From an uncultured Oscillospiraceae bacterium (GTDB lineage: Bacteria > Bacillota > Clostridia > Oscillospirales > Oscillospiraceae), in assembly GCA_934565415.1 (NCBI GenBank), contig CAKTHQ010000020.1, forward strand, positions 1 through 40,412: 40,412 nt of DNA, written 5' to 3'. Shown piece after piece: positions 6,361-15,756 of this stretch. Both the position numbers and the translations under genes were made by a program. Under the pieces are notes generated by a model, which worked only from the letters and a program-made list of their open reading frames with translations, was not told the DNA's origin and did not search any database. Position 1 is the stretch's first letter. Every line of letters starts with the position of its first letter.

Positions 6361-7890
6361 TTAATAGAAGTTTTCTTTGTAGAAGGTGGATTGTTTTTGC
6401 AGCTCTGTGCTCAGGTAGTCGTAGCCCAGCTCCTCCAGAAGAGTGGGGGCATCGGAGAACAGGTCCACACCCATACCAAGCCGGTTGCCGGGGATCTCAA
6501 AGCCCATGGCAGACAGAATGGTGGGGAACATATCCAGCTGGGTGAACTGCCGGCCCTCGGTGGGCAGCACCGGGGTCTTGGCGGCGTTCAGGATGCAGTT
6601 GTAGATTCTGCGGTTTTCAGAAGGGACGCCTTCTACTAGGTCAGTTTCCATCCGGGTGTGGTCGCCCAAAAGAACGATGGTGGTGTTTTCGTAGAAGGGC
6701 TGCTGGCTGCACCAGGTGAGGAATTCCTGAAGCTGGCGGTTTGTGCAGTCCAGAACGGTGGGGAGCACCTCGCCGTTGAATTTCTCCGGCTCACAGTTTT
6801 CGCAGATATAGCCGTGAGAGGGGTGCGTATCTACAGTCAGCATGGTCAGATTGAAGGGTTCGTCCAGACTGGAAAGCCGGAGCAGCTCATTCTGGGCAAT
6901 TTGAAACAACTTTTGATCCTCAAATCCCCACCAAACGAAGTAATCCGGTGGAACAGTACCCTTCTTGCGGGCTGTGTAAAGGTCATAGATTTCATAATTC
7001 CCATGCTGGGAAAAGTATTGCCCGCGGCCGCCGAAGGTTGCATCGGATCCGCACATGAATTCCTGATTGTAACCGTTTTCATCCAGAATTTTTCCCAGAG
7101 TTTGCAGCTTTTCAGCAAAGCTGCCGTAGAATGTCAGGTCGTTATTGTTCAGAGGAAAGTTAAAGGGAATGCCGGAGGTGCTGCCAACCAAAGCGGAAAA
7201 TGTCCAGGCAGTGTTGGGAAGATTTCGGGCACCGCCAAGAACGGAATCGCTGGAGCCGAAGGAGGTGTTTTCCAAGGCAAGCTCCGTCAGGTAGGGAATG
7301 TAGTTCTGCGTGTTGGCACCGCCATGGGCTTCGTCCGCAAAGGTTGTTTCCATGCTTTCCAGGTAGATACAGAGTAAGTTCCGCTTTGTATTTGCGACGA
7401 TTTCCACATCGCTGGGCATCACATAGTAGTCGTCATAAATGTTTGTCCTGGATAGATTGACTTTGACATAATCAACGACATTGTAGGTGGCCTGCACATA
7501 ATAGCAGGTCATCAGCAGGGTCCCTAGACTGACGCTGCCAACCAGCACACGACTCAATGCACGGGAAGAAAGGGAGAAACATTTCTTCCAAAGTCTGATA
7601 TTAAGCCAGAAGGAGACCCGGTTCCATTTTTGGACAAAAAAGGTAAGCGCTGTAAAGCATAGCAAACCAATCAAGAGCTTTGGCAGACAAAAGAGAAGCG
7701 CACTGGATACCAAATCCCCATTGACACCCGTAAGGGGGGCGCGAATGGTGAACATCATTTCAGCCAGTTCTACATGAAAGGTTTTGAAGACCCAAATGGC
7801 AACTACAGATAGGGTTAGGCTGAGCACAAAAATGACCCAGGCCAGAATGAGAAAGAACGAAGGCTTGCGGCCTGTATTTTTTGTTTTCAT
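6361..7890 (-). CDS. Sulfatase-fold phosphoglycerol transferase (OpgB/LtaS type)
   Basis: This encodes 509 residues: an N-terminal membrane part with about three to four hydrophobic helices (residues 12-170), then an alkaline-phosphatase/sulfatase-fold domain facing outside. Metal and catalytic motifs resemble OpgB (MdoB) more than staphylococcal LtaS: CIYLESMETTF near the start of the domain, a PNTAWTFSALVGS segment with the expected nucleophile Thr, THPSHGY, and LLGDHTRM. Such enzymes move glycerol phosphate from phosphatidylglycerol onto a glycan or teichoic acid. The ATG at 7890 overlaps the stop of the small membrane gene upstream by four bases (ATGA), so the two are coupled. The acceptor is unknown; the GtrII-type gene in the same operon suggests a glucosylated surface polymer. 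Confidence 0.85.
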   Translation of the reverse strand: MKTKNTGRKPSFFLILAWVIFVLSLTLSVVAIWVFKTFHVELAEMMFTIRAPLTGVNGDLVSSALLFCLPKLLIGLLCFTALTFFVQKWNRVSFWLNIRLWKKCFSLSSRALSRVLVGSVSLGTLLMTCYYVQATYNVVDYVKVNLSRTNIYDDYYVMPSDVEIVANTKRNLLCIYLESMETTFADEAHGGANTQNYIPYLTELALENTSFGSSDSVLGGARNLPNTAWTFSALVGSTSGIPFNFPLNNNDLTFYGSFAEKLQTLGKILDENGYNQEFMCGSDATFGGRGQYFSQHGNYEIYDLYTARKKGTVPPDYFVWWGFEDQKLFQIAQNELLRLSSLDEPFNLTMLTVDTHPSHGYICENCEPEKFNGEVLPTVLDCTNRQLQEFLTWCSQQPFYENTTIVLLGDHTRMETDLVEGVPSENRRIYNCILNAAKTPVLPTEGRQFTQLDMFPTILSAMGFEIPGNRLGMGVDLFSDAPTLLEELGYDYLSTELQKQSTFYKENFY

Positions 7891-8183
7891 GAGCGATATT
7901 CGACCTTCAGAGAAATGTTTTTGAGAATCAAGTTGGCAAGGAAGCATACGACGCTATAGAAGGCAGCCATAAGCATGGAGTAGCTGATGGAGTCCGTTGG
8001 AATCTCCTTTAAAAGGAGAGACTGAATGGCAGAGGTAATAAAATGTCCGCTCCACAGGCACAGCAGAATATTCCAGCCGTAATAAAAAAGACGGTCCCAT
8101 GTGTTTTTTAGGTTCTGCCTCATACAGCGGCTTACGGCTTCGGATACCACCACAGGCAGAATGAAAAGATTGATAAATTCCAC
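7887..8183 (-). CDS. Small three-helix membrane protein
   Basis: This encodes 98 residues with three predicted membrane helices (about residues 4-20, 33-56 and 66-86) and a basic loop after the first. It starts with GTG at 8183, with GGAAGG about 11 bases upstream, and its stop overlaps the ATG of the phosphoglycerol transferase by four bases. It is shorter than GtrA flippases and I do not recognise the family. Its position between a GtrII-type glycosyltransferase and a phosphoglycerol transferase suggests an accessory subunit for envelope glycan decoration; this is inference from context only. The 92 bases upstream (8184-8275) are very AT-rich and hold no clear promoter. Confidence 0.75.
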   Translation of the reverse strand: MEFINLFILPVVVSEAVSRCMRQNLKNTWDRLFYYGWNILLCLWSGHFITSAIQSLLLKEIPTDSISYSMLMAAFYSVVCFLANLILKNISLKVEYRS

Positions 8184-8275
8184 AGTGAAAAGCCCCTTCC
8201 TGAAAGATAAAAATATAGATATAAAGTAATCTAAAAAGAAGAATAAAATGTGAACAAAGTACGAAATCCGAAGAA

Positions 8276-9799
8276 TTATGCTGGCCGTAATTTTACAACA
8301 ACGGCCCCGTTTACCAATGCGATGGATCCCTTATCCGGATAGCAGGGCATGGCCTGTACCTCCGGCAGGTTTTCGTAATTGCTGCCGTCCACATAAGGCG
8401 GCGTAAAGCCGCACCAGAGGGTGAGAAAATCCTGCCAGGAGTAGCCGATGCTGAAAGGAGAGGCATCGTAGGGCAGGGGGGCCATACTGATGGCGCTGTA
8501 ACCCTCAATGCTGCGGAAGGTGGGATCCATGGCATGGAAGGTGTCTCCCACAAGAGCCACCGGGGTGGAGGCGGTGTAACCGGGGGTGGACTTGATGGCG
8601 GCCGCCATAGAGGTAAAATAGGAGATTGACCGCTCCTGAATCAGCTGTCCCCGGGCGTAGGTGGCGTTGTCCGTGCGGACGCAGAACAGGCAGAAGACGG
8701 CGAGCAGGGCGGCGGCTGCCTTTTGAAGATTTGGACGGGGCAGCCATTCCGAAATGCACAGAACCAATAAGAAGGGGGCCAGGAGGCCAAAGAGCATCAG
8801 GTTGTACACATCCTCCTGGGCGCAGACCACATAGATAAAGTTGACCGCCAGGGGGAAGCAGGCAAAAGCCAGCAGGGCGGCAACGGCCTTGAGGGGAAAC
8901 TGCCTTGCAAACCGGAGCACCAGCCAAAGCCCCCAAATGCCGATGCCCAGCAGGGCCAGCCGGTAGCAGTCCAGAAGCCGATAGGGCAGGAGGAACGCAT
9001 ATCGGTCCGCCTTTTCGGGAAAGAAGAAGAGGTAAATCGCCAGCTTGACCCGCTGCAGGTACTGGGAAAGGGTGGCGGAACCCATGGTGGAGATCCCTTT
9101 GTAATCGGTAAGGGAATCGTGGAGAAGGGAGGTAGACAGCTTGACGCTGGCAAGGTAGACAGCCGCAATCACGATACAGCCCAGGCAATACCACAGAATC
9201 TCTTTAAGAAGCGCAGAAAAGGCCCATTGTTCTCGATCGAGCAGTCCCTTTAGAAAATAAATGAGCAGCAGACTGAGAAACAGGGGCAGAAACGCCTGAT
9301 AAATGCCCAGCCCCAGGCAGACCAGAATAACAGACACCCCAAAGGGCTTGATGCCCCGATGCAAGCACATTTCCTTCCCGCCCAGCAGCACCAGCCACAG
9401 GCCAAACAGATAGTAGGGGGCGGTGAAATTATAAAAGAACAGGCCGGACATCACGGGAAACACGGTGACAAGACCGCTGAGCAATACCTGGCTGCTTGTT
9501 TTTTGAAGGCCCAGCCAGGATGCCAGGGTACAGGCGCAGAGCCCCGCGAAAACAAATGTGATCAGGCCGCTCCACAGGGGCAGACTAAAATTGGGGGAGC
9601 CGAATATCCCCCGGACCACCGCCCCCAACAGCCCCAAAAACCACCGCCCGGAGCCGGTGGCGGCACCTACGGAGAAAAGATAATGGGCCCCGTCGGCCAT
9701 GGCAAACTGGGTGGTCAGCGCCATGCCGTGGGCCAAAACGCCAAACAGAAGGGTAGACAGCAGGCACGCCTTTATATACGGGGGGATTTTTCTTTGCAT
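8276..9799 (-). CDS. GtrII-type membrane glucosyltransferase
   Basis: This encodes 507 residues with about ten hydrophobic helices and a C-terminal soluble part of some 120 residues. The N-terminal loop carries the ADGAHYLFSVGAATGSGRWF segment (D...GRW) typical of the Glucos_trans_II family, which transfers glucose from a polyprenyl-phosphate carrier to surface glycans on the outer face of the membrane. I use the ATG at 9799. A TTG at 9820 would add seven residues, but the AAAGGA site lies within that extension, about 12 bases before the ATG. It is first in a minus-strand operon with the small membrane protein and the phosphoglycerol transferase. The carrier-charging enzyme and a GtrA flippase are not in the window. 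Confidence 0.8.
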   Translation of the reverse strand: MQRKIPPYIKACLLSTLLFGVLAHGMALTTQFAMADGAHYLFSVGAATGSGRWFLGLLGAVVRGIFGSPNFSLPLWSGLITFVFAGLCACTLASWLGLQKTSSQVLLSGLVTVFPVMSGLFFYNFTAPYYLFGLWLVLLGGKEMCLHRGIKPFGVSVILVCLGLGIYQAFLPLFLSLLLIYFLKGLLDREQWAFSALLKEILWYCLGCIVIAAVYLASVKLSTSLLHDSLTDYKGISTMGSATLSQYLQRVKLAIYLFFFPEKADRYAFLLPYRLLDCYRLALLGIGIWGLWLVLRFARQFPLKAVAALLAFACFPLAVNFIYVVCAQEDVYNLMLFGLLAPFLLVLCISEWLPRPNLQKAAAALLAVFCLFCVRTDNATYARGQLIQERSISYFTSMAAAIKSTPGYTASTPVALVGDTFHAMDPTFRSIEGYSAISMAPLPYDASPFSIGYSWQDFLTLWCGFTPPYVDGSNYENLPEVQAMPCYPDKGSIALVNGAVVVKLRPA

Positions 9800-9845
9800 A
9801 TCGTAAAATGTTCCTTTCAAAGGGAAGGTGTAAGATTCTAGGAAT

Positions 9846-9873
9846 ATTATACAGGATTACAGGCAAAAATCAA
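9846..9873 (-). promoter_or_regulatory. Promoter of the envelope operon
   Basis: On the minus strand TTGATT (9873-9868) and TATAAT (9851-9846) are separated by 16 bases, 47 bases before the GtrII-type start codon. With the repeat at 9901-10025 and the uvrA promoter, this fills the 358-base gap 9800-10157. Confidence 0.65.
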
Positions 9874-9900
9874 GAAAGGAATGGTCCGGCTGCGCTGCTA

Positions 9901-10025
9901 AATAGGGATTTGTGGGGTTAGTTGAATGGTGTCCGCCTGCGGGAAAAATCCCCATTCCCCCTCCATGCAGGAGGGGGGAAGAGCTTGCCGCCGGTACCTA
10001 CCGTTTACCCCGTCAAATCCCCATT
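9901..10025. repeat. Palindromic interspersed repeat, copy 2
   Basis: The left end AATAGGGATTTGTGGGG and right end ACCCCGTCAAATCCCCATTT are imperfect inverted copies of each other. Inside is a palindrome CCCCCTCC-ATGCA-GGAGGGGG with perfect arms. It shares these parts and the GCCGGTxCCTACC block with 3521-3653, while the rest differs, so the two copies are old. It sits between divergent genes without disrupting either. Confidence 0.65.
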
Positions 10026-10085
10026 TGTCGGGACAATCGCGGAACCGCATCCCCACTTTACCCGAAATTATGTTTGAAAAACCAC

Positions 10086-10114
10086 TTGTAACATTTGCGT
10101 CCCTGTGGTATAAT
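10086..10114 (+). promoter_or_regulatory. Sigma-A promoter of uvrA
   Basis: TTGTAA (10086-10091) and TATAAT (10109-10114) are spaced by 17 bases, 43 bases before the uvrA ATG. No GAAC-N4-GTTC LexA box of the Gram-positive type is seen nearby. Confidence 0.8.
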
Positions 10115-10157
10115 AGCAGCTGCAAAATTCGAAACCAAGCACCAGAGAGGGTAACCT

Positions 10158-12983
10158 ATGAACGACAAGATCATCGTCCGGGGGGCACGGGAAAATAACC
10201 TGAAAAATGTGGATGTGACCATTCCCCGGGACAAAATGGTGGTATTTACGGGCCTGAGCGGCTCCGGAAAATCCAGCCTGGCCTTTGATACCATTTATGC
10301 CGAGGGCCAGCGGCGGTATGTGGAGAGCCTGAGCTCCTATGCCCGGCAGTTTTTGGGGCAGATGGACAAGCCGGATGTGGATTCCATCGACGGCCTGTCC
10401 CCGGCCATTTCCATCGATCAGAAAACCACCTCCAAAAGCCCCCGGTCTACCGTAGGCACGGTGACGGAAATTTACGACTATCTCCGGCTCCTCTGGGCCC
10501 GGGTGGGCATTCCCCATTGCCCCAAGTGCGGTAAGGAGATCCGCCGCCAGACCATCGACCAGATCGTGGACCGGGTGGAGGCTTTGGGGGAGGGCACCCG
10601 GTTTGTGGTCCTGTCTCCCGTGATCCGGGGGAAGAAGGGTGAGCACGCTAAGGTGTTTGAGGACGCCCGGAAGCAGGGCTTTGCCCGGGTGCGGGTAGAC
10701 GGCATCCTGTACGACCTGACGGAAGAAATCAAGCTGGAAAAGAACAAGAAGCACTCCATCGAGCTGGTGGTGGACCGGCTGGTATTAAAGGAGGGCCTGC
10801 GCCGCCGCCTGACGGACTCCATCGAAACCGCCTGCGCCCATTCCGGGGGCCTCGTCATCATCCAGCTGCCTAAAGAGGACCGGGAGCTGAGCTTCTCCCA
10901 GAACTACGCCTGTGAGGACTGCGGCATCAGCCTGACGGAGCTGGAGCCCCGGATGTTCTCCTTCAACAACCCCAACGGGGCCTGCCCCAGCTGCACGGGC
11001 CTGGGCTTCCAGCTCATCGCCGACGAGGACCTGGTGATCCCGGATAAGGAGAAGTCCATTTTCGATGGGGCCATCCAGGCCTCCGGCTGGCAGAGCGCCC
11101 GGACGGATTCCATTTTCCGGATGTACTTTGAGGCCCTGTCCCAGAAATATCATTTTTCTTTAACAGAGCCTGTGAAGAACCTTTCCAAGGATGCCATGAA
11201 GGTGATCCTCTACGGCACCGGCACGGAAAAGCTGCGGATGACCTACAACCGGGGCAACGGCATGGGCGTTTTGGAGCAGCCCTTTGAGGGGATCCTCAAC
11301 AACATCTCCCGGCGGTACCGGGAGACCCAGTCGGACTCCGCCCGGAAGGAGCTGGAGGAGTGTATGGCCACCGCCCCCTGCCCCAGGTGCCACGGGGACC
11401 GGTTAAACGAGCTGGCCCTGGCGGTAACCGTCGGGGGGCTCAACATTATGGAGTTCTGCCGCATGAGCGTGGTCCAGGAATTGAAGTTTATGGAGAACCT
11501 GCACCTGGAGGGCAACATGGCGGCGGTGGCCCAGCAGATCATCCGGGAGATCGTCTCCCGGCTCCGGTTCCTGACGGATGTGGGCCTGAGCTATCTGACC
11601 CTGTCCCGGGGAGCGGGGACTCTGTCCGGCGGCGAAAGCCAGAGAATTCGGCTTGCCACCCAAATCGGCTCCTCTTTGATGGGGGTTCTGTATATTCTGG
11701 ACGAGCCATCCATTGGCCTGCACCAGCGTGACAACGATAAGCTATTGGCCACTCTAAAGCACCTGCGGGACCTGGGCAACACCCTGATTGTGGTGGAGCA
11801 CGACGAGGACACCATGCGGGCGGCAGATTATATTGTAGATGTGGGCCCCGGCGCCGGAAGCCACGGCGGAAATATCGTGGCGGCGGGGACTCTACAGGAG
11901 ATTCTGGACTGCCCGGAGTCCGTTACGGGCCAGTATCTCTCCGGAAAGAAAAAAATTCAGGTGCCGGAAACGAGGCGGCCCGGCAACGGGAAGTTTTTGA
12001 CCGTCCGGGGGGCCAGCGAAAACAACCTGAAAAATGTGGATATCCAGATCCCTCTGGGGACCTTTACCTGCGTCACCGGCGTCTCCGGCTCCGGAAAGTC
12101 CAGCCTGGTGAATGAGGTCCTGAATAAGACCCTGCTTTCCAAGCTGAACCATGCCCGGTGCCGCCCCGGCGCCTGCAAGTGCGTAGAGGGGCTGGAGAAC
12201 CTGGACAAGGTCATTGATATTGACCAAAGCCCCATCGGGCGGACCCCCCGGTCCAACCCGGCTACCTACACCGGGCTTTTCAACGACATCCGGGATCTGT
12301 TCGCCTCTACGGCGGATGCAAAAATGCGGGGCTACGGCCCGGGCCGGTTCAGCTTTAACGTCAAGGGCGGCCGGTGTGAGGCCTGTTCCGGCGACGGCCT
12401 GGTAAAGATCGAAATGCACTTTTTGGCGGATGTGTATGTGCCCTGCGAGGTCTGCCACGGCGCCCGGTACAACCGGGAGACACTGGAAGTGCTGTACAAG
12501 GGCAAGAACATTGCCCAGGTGCTGGACATGACCTGCGAAGAGGCGGTGGCCTTTTTTGAGAACCTGCCCAAGATCCGCAGAAAGGCCCAAATGCTCTGCG
12601 AGGTGGGCCTGGGCTATATCAAGCTGGGCCAGGCCAGCACCACCCTGTCCGGCGGCGAAGCCCAGCGGGTGAAGCTGGCCACGGAGCTGAGCCGGACGGC
12701 CACGGGACGGACCATTTATATCCTGGATGAGCCTACCACCGGCCTCCATGCGGCGGATGTGCACCGGCTGATTGAAGTCCTAAACAAGCTGGTGGACGCG
12801 GGAAATACGGTGCTGGTTATTGAGCACAACCTGGACCTCATCAAAACCGCGGATTATCTCATCGACCTGGGCCCCGAGGGCGGCGACGGCGGCGGCACCA
12901 TCGTGGCCACCGGCACCCCGGAAGAGGTAGCGGGGATCCCGGAGAGCTACACGGGGCAGTATTTGAAGAAATACCTGGAGTAA
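10158..12983 (+). CDS. uvrA: Excinuclease ABC subunit A
   Basis: UvrA is the damage-recognition ATPase of nucleotide excision repair; it loads UvrB on DNA. The product is 941 residues, the standard length. There are two ABC modules: Walker [10 protein letters not shown] near residue 33 and GVSGSGKSS near residue 643, with signatures [12 protein letters not shown] and [12 protein letters not shown]. Two zinc modules are visible, CEDCG...CPSC in the first half and CEACSG...CEVC in the second. GAGAGG precedes the ATG. It is monocistronic here; uvrB lies 3.5 kb further on the same strand after three unrelated genes and radC, so the two are not in one operon. Confidence 0.98.
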   Translation: MNDKIIVRGARENNLKNVDVTIPRDKMVVFTGLSGSGKSSLAFDTIYAEGQRRYVESLSSYARQFLGQMDKPDVDSIDGLSPAISIDQKTTSKSPRSTVGTVTEIYDYLRLLWARVGIPHCPKCGKEIRRQTIDQIVDRVEALGEGTRFVVLSPVIRGKKGEHAKVFEDARKQGFARVRVDGILYDLTEEIKLEKNKKHSIELVVDRLVLKEGLRRRLTDSIETACAHSGGLVIIQLPKEDRELSFSQNYACEDCGISLTELEPRMFSFNNPNGACPSCTGLGFQLIADEDLVIPDKEKSIFDGAIQASGWQSARTDSIFRMYFEALSQKYHFSLTEPVKNLSKDAMKVILYGTGTEKLRMTYNRGNGMGVLEQPFEGILNNISRRYRETQSDSARKELEECMATAPCPRCHGDRLNELALAVTVGGLNIMEFCRMSVVQELKFMENLHLEGNMAAVAQQIIREIVSRLRFLTDVGLSYLTLSRGAGTLSGGESQRIRLATQIGSSLMGVLYILDEPSIGLHQRDNDKLLATLKHLRDLGNTLIVVEHDEDTMRAADYIVDVGPGAGSHGGNIVAAGTLQEILDCPESVTGQYLSGKKKIQVPETRRPGNGKFLTVRGASENNLKNVDIQIPLGTFTCVTGVSGSGKSSLVNEVLNKTLLSKLNHARCRPGACKCVEGLENLDKVIDIDQSPIGRTPRSNPATYTGLFNDIRDLFASTADAKMRGYGPGRFSFNVKGGRCEACSGDGLVKIEMHFLADVYVPCEVCHGARYNRETLEVLYKGKNIAQVLDMTCEEAVAFFENLPKIRRKAQMLCEVGLGYIKLGQASTTLSGGEAQRVKLATELSRTATGRTIYILDEPTTGLHAADVHRLIEVLNKLVDAGNTVLVIEHNLDLIKTADYLIDLGPEGGDGGGTIVATGTPEEVAGIPESYTGQYLKKYLE

Positions 12984-12989
12984 GAAATC

Positions 12990-13014
12990 CCCCCTGCGGA
13001 CGCACCGCAGGGGG
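12990..13014. terminator. Hairpin terminator between uvrA and the acyltransferase gene
   Basis: A perfect 10-bp stem (12990-12999 with 13005-13014) with a 5-base loop lies between convergent genes. T-runs are poor on both sides (ATTTCTT on the minus-strand side), so it may act weakly in both directions. Confidence 0.65.
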
Positions 13015-13037
13015 CTAGCTGTGTATGGAAGCGGTGC

Positions 13038-14090
13038 TTATTTCATCCCAAGCACGCACCAGCGGAGAATGGGGATGCGCCCTATGATCCGGTACAGCAC
13101 CCAGGCACCCAGAAGGCCGGACAGGGCGGTCAGGGGATAGCACAGCCAGGGCGTATGGATGCCCAGAGTGCTTAAAAAATATCCGCAGGCAGAAATACCT
13201 AAGTAATGGAACAGGTAAAGCCCCCAGCACCAGCTGTTCATCCAGGCGGAGAAGGGGGTGACGCGGTTTCCAAAGCGCTTCATGGCGGCAAAGACGGCCA
13301 AAATGCTGACCCAGGCGTAGGCATTGCACAAAAAGGTATCCAGCACCTGGTGATGGGCATAGGGCTGGCCCCAGAAGGCCAGCAAAAAGGCTACAAACAG
13401 CCCGGCGGCTCCGAGGGATAGGGGAAGCCAGAAGCGTTCCAGCCGCGCGGTTACCGCTTCCTGGGAAAAAAGAAAGTACCCCAGGAAGAAGCACAGGCCA
13501 TAAATACCAACCCGGTACACCGTGACCATGGGCACATTTAAAATCTGCGCGCTGCCCCAAAGAGGGAATACCAGAAGCAGCATCCCCCAGACCGGCATTT
13601 TTTCGCAGAACCGATACAGCCGGTTCTGCTCCAGCTTTCGCACCGGCAGCAGGAGCATGGAGTAAATCCAGCAAAGCTGCAAAAACCACAATACCCCCTG
13701 GCTGCTGGCCAGGGTGATGAGAATTCGTGCGGCCAGCGGCAGGCCATCAAAGCCCCCGCCGGAGATACGCATATTGACCAGACCCTGAAGCCACTGAAAG
13801 GCCAGGATTCCCAGTGTGGAAGGCACCAGGAGCTTTCTTGTCCGGGCACGAACGTATTCCTTTTCCGAATGCGTTTCCAGGAAGAGCCGGGAGGAAGCCC
13901 CGGATACCACAAACAGCAGTGCCATGAACCAGGGGTACACCAGGTATTGAAAGGCTTCCTGGTACTGCTGCGGGGCAAAGGGTCCCAGGCCCAGTTCCGG
14001 CTCGATGGCGCTGTAAAGGAAGAGCACATGGTAGATAACCACAAGAAGCTGGGTAGTCCAGCGGATGTTGTCCAAATAGGGTCGGCGCAT
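13038..14090 (-). CDS. Membrane acyltransferase, family 3 (OafA-like)
   Basis: This encodes 350 residues with about ten membrane helices. The N-terminus MRRPYLDNIRWTTQLLVVIYH, with the histidine at the end of helix 1, is typical of acyltransferase family 3 (PF01757). Members O-acylate surface sugars or other extracytoplasmic substrates. The conserved R-x-R-K-L segment on the inner side (RARTRKLLVPS, residues 80-90) is also present. GGAGG lies 8 bases before the ATG. The gene is monocistronic, convergent with uvrA and divergent from the XRE-AbrB regulator. The substrate is not known. Confidence 0.88.
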   Translation of the reverse strand: MRRPYLDNIRWTTQLLVVIYHVLFLYSAIEPELGLGPFAPQQYQEAFQYLVYPWFMALLFVVSGASSRLFLETHSEKEYVRARTRKLLVPSTLGILAFQWLQGLVNMRISGGGFDGLPLAARILITLASSQGVLWFLQLCWIYSMLLLPVRKLEQNRLYRFCEKMPVWGMLLLVFPLWGSAQILNVPMVTVYRVGIYGLCFFLGYFLFSQEAVTARLERFWLPLSLGAAGLFVAFLLAFWGQPYAHHQVLDTFLCNAYAWVSILAVFAAMKRFGNRVTPFSAWMNSWCWGLYLFHYLGISACGYFLSTLGIHTPWLCYPLTALSGLLGAWVLYRIIGRIPILRWCVLGMK

Positions 14091-14117
14091 GGAAAGGCCT
14101 CCTTTCTTTATGCGCCT

Positions 14118-14146
14118 ATTTTATTGCCGGAAAGAAAAAATGTCCA
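14118..14146 (-). promoter_or_regulatory. Promoter of the acyltransferase gene
   Basis: On the minus strand TGGACA (14146-14141) and TAAAAT (14123-14118) are separated by 17 bases, 27 bases before the ATG. It faces away from the promoter at 14190. Confidence 0.6.
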
Positions 14147-14189
14147 CCAGCTTGTGTGGGCATTGGAACAGTAAAAATGTTTGCGGCAG

Positions 14190-14218
14190 TTGCATTTTGA
14201 AAGGAAGGCCGGTATAAT
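14190..14218 (+). promoter_or_regulatory. Promoter of the XRE-AbrB regulator gene
   Basis: TTGCAT (14190-14195) and TATAAT (14213-14218) are separated by 17 bases. Transcription would begin near 14225, which rules out the upstream ATG at 14221 as the translation start. Confidence 0.7.
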
Positions 14219-14241
14219 GGATGCCAAAAGGGGGGATGGGG

Positions 14242-14649
14242 ATGCTTTCCCAGAATCTGTTGGAGCTTCGCAAGCGGAGGAAGCTGACCCAGGAGCAAGC
14301 GGCCTTTGCCATTGGCGTATCCCGGCAGGCGCTTTCCAAATGGGAGACCGGGGAATCTGTGCCGGACCTGGGGAACTGCCTGGCGCTGGCGGACTTTTAT
14401 GGGGTAACCCTGGACAACCTGGTCCGCTACAGTGCGGGAGAACAGGGGCTGCCCATTCCGCCCAAAGGGAAGCACTGCTTTGGAACCCTGACGGTGGGCC
14501 CGGAGGGGGAGCTGGTGCTGCCCAGGAAGGCTCTGGAGCTGTTTCAGATTGCCCCTGGGGAGGTGCTGCTTCTGCTGGGGGAGGAGGACAACGGTCTGGC
14601 ATTGGTCCGGAGGGAGGAATTTCTCTCCCGGTTTCAAAAGCTGCGGTAG
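14242..14649 (+). CDS. XRE-type HTH fused to an AbrB/SpoVT-like domain
   Basis: This encodes 135 residues. Residues 3-60 are a Cro/C1-type helix-turn-helix (LRKRRKLTQEQAAFAIGVSRQALSKWE, split by the turn). Residues about 80-125 resemble the swapped-hairpin AbrB/MazE fold: TVGPEGELVLPRKALELF, then IAPGEVLLLLG and GLALVRREEF. It is therefore likely a transcription factor with two DNA-binding or dimerising parts. Of three in-frame ATGs (14221, 14236, 14242) the last has the AGGGGGG site at a good distance and lies downstream of the predicted transcription start. It diverges from the acyltransferase gene by a 151-base shared promoter region and may regulate it. Its 3' end overlaps the end of the convergent kinase-like gene by 16 bases. 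Confidence 0.82.
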   Translation: MLSQNLLELRKRRKLTQEQAAFAIGVSRQALSKWETGESVPDLGNCLALADFYGVTLDNLVRYSAGEQGLPIPPKGKHCFGTLTVGPEGELVLPRKALELFQIAPGEVLLLLGEEDNGLALVRREEFLSRFQKLR

Positions 14650-15668
14650 CACTCCGCAGGCAAAACATCGGAAAGTTCGATGAGGCCGTGGTCCCGTTCG
14701 CCGGAGTAGTCCACCCGCAGGAATGGGGAGCGGAGACGCTTTGGAATATCCTGGCGTATTTCCAGGGTCATGGTTACCCGGGTGCCGGTAGAGCCGGGAC
14801 TGTCGATAAGCACGGTGCCCCCATGGCGGGTGGCGGCGGAACGGACCAGTACCAGCCCCAAGCCGATGCCATAGCGCCCGTCCTCGACGGTGGGCTGCCG
14901 CAGATACCGGCGGAAGAGGCTGCCCCGGAGGGCTTCCGGGATGCCTGCGCCCGGGTCCTGTACGGTCAGGCACAGCAGCCTTCCGGTTCTTGTCAGGCTG
15001 CAGAAAACGGTGTCGTCGGGAGAGGTAAACTTGGCGGCATTGGACAGCAGATTCAGCAGGGCCCGCTCCACCATCTGCGGATCTGCCAGGGTATAAATGG
15101 CCCCCTCGGGGACCTGATACCGCAGGTATCTTGGAACGGTTTCCAGCTGAGCGGCGGCTTTTTCGCAAATTTCCCGGAATAGGGCACAGATATCCAGCAG
15201 CTCGGGGTGAAAATCGGAGCCGGCGGCGGCAGACATATTGCCTACCACCCGGAGCATCCGGGCCAGGCTCCTGTTTAATCCGGGTGCTTCTGCGGCACCC
15301 TTTTCAGTAAGGGCTTCAGCCGTGGCGCACAGGCCGGAAAGGGGACTGCGCAGATCCCGGGCGGCCAGGGCCAGGGCGGTCAGGTCCTGATTCCAGCCCT
15401 CCTGTTCCAGAAGAAAATAGTCGGTATTTTCTCTGCGCTCTACGCTGGCGCCAAAAACGGTCCCGCCAATATTCAGGGTCAGGTAGAGACTGCCCCCCCG
15501 AAAGGATGCGTATTCCTCTGTACCTGTTGCAAGCAGCGGGACAACGGCGCTTCCAATGGGCAGCATAAGCCCCTGGGCTGCCGGGTTGCATAAGGCGATG
15601 CGGCCTTCCTGAACACAAAAGCAGGGGGCCGGGATCAGATGAATAAGGTCGGTATTTGGATTCTCCAT
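14634..15668 (-). CDS. Histidine-kinase-like protein lacking the phosphoacceptor His
   Basis: This encodes 344 residues with no membrane helix. Residues 1-90 look like a PAS-type sensor segment. The dimerisation-helix motif that should read H-E/D-L-R-T-P-L is ARDLRSPLSGL, with R104 (codon CGG) where the phosphoacceptor His belongs. The ATPase part looks intact: N-box LLNLLSNAAKF, G1 DPGAGIPE and G2 GIGLGLVLVRS. No response regulator gene is adjacent. It could bind ATP and act as a signalling scaffold or partner kinase, but it should not autophosphorylate in the usual way. AGGAGG before the ATG at 15668 sets the start; the frame is open to 16586 but that stretch is antisense to radC. Confidence 0.83.
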   Translation of the reverse strand: MENPNTDLIHLIPAPCFCVQEGRIALCNPAAQGLMLPIGSAVVPLLATGTEEYASFRGGSLYLTLNIGGTVFGASVERRENTDYFLLEQEGWNQDLTALALAARDLRSPLSGLCATAEALTEKGAAEAPGLNRSLARMLRVVGNMSAAAGSDFHPELLDICALFREICEKAAAQLETVPRYLRYQVPEGAIYTLADPQMVERALLNLLSNAAKFTSPDDTVFCSLTRTGRLLCLTVQDPGAGIPEALRGSLFRRYLRQPTVEDGRYGIGLGLVLVRSAATRHGGTVLIDSPGSTGTRVTMTLEIRQDIPKRLRSPFLRVDYSGERDHGLIELSDVLPAECYRSF

Positions 15669-15756
15669 GAGGTTCCTCCTGATACGGGCTGAGGTTAGTT
15701 TGCGCAGAAACGGGGAAAACTTCCCCCTACTTTTTCGACAATTTATGCGTAACATT

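Noticed and set aside
10026..10157. LexA/SOS box upstream of uvrA
   Set aside because: No GAAC-N4-GTTC type motif was found by eye in this region.
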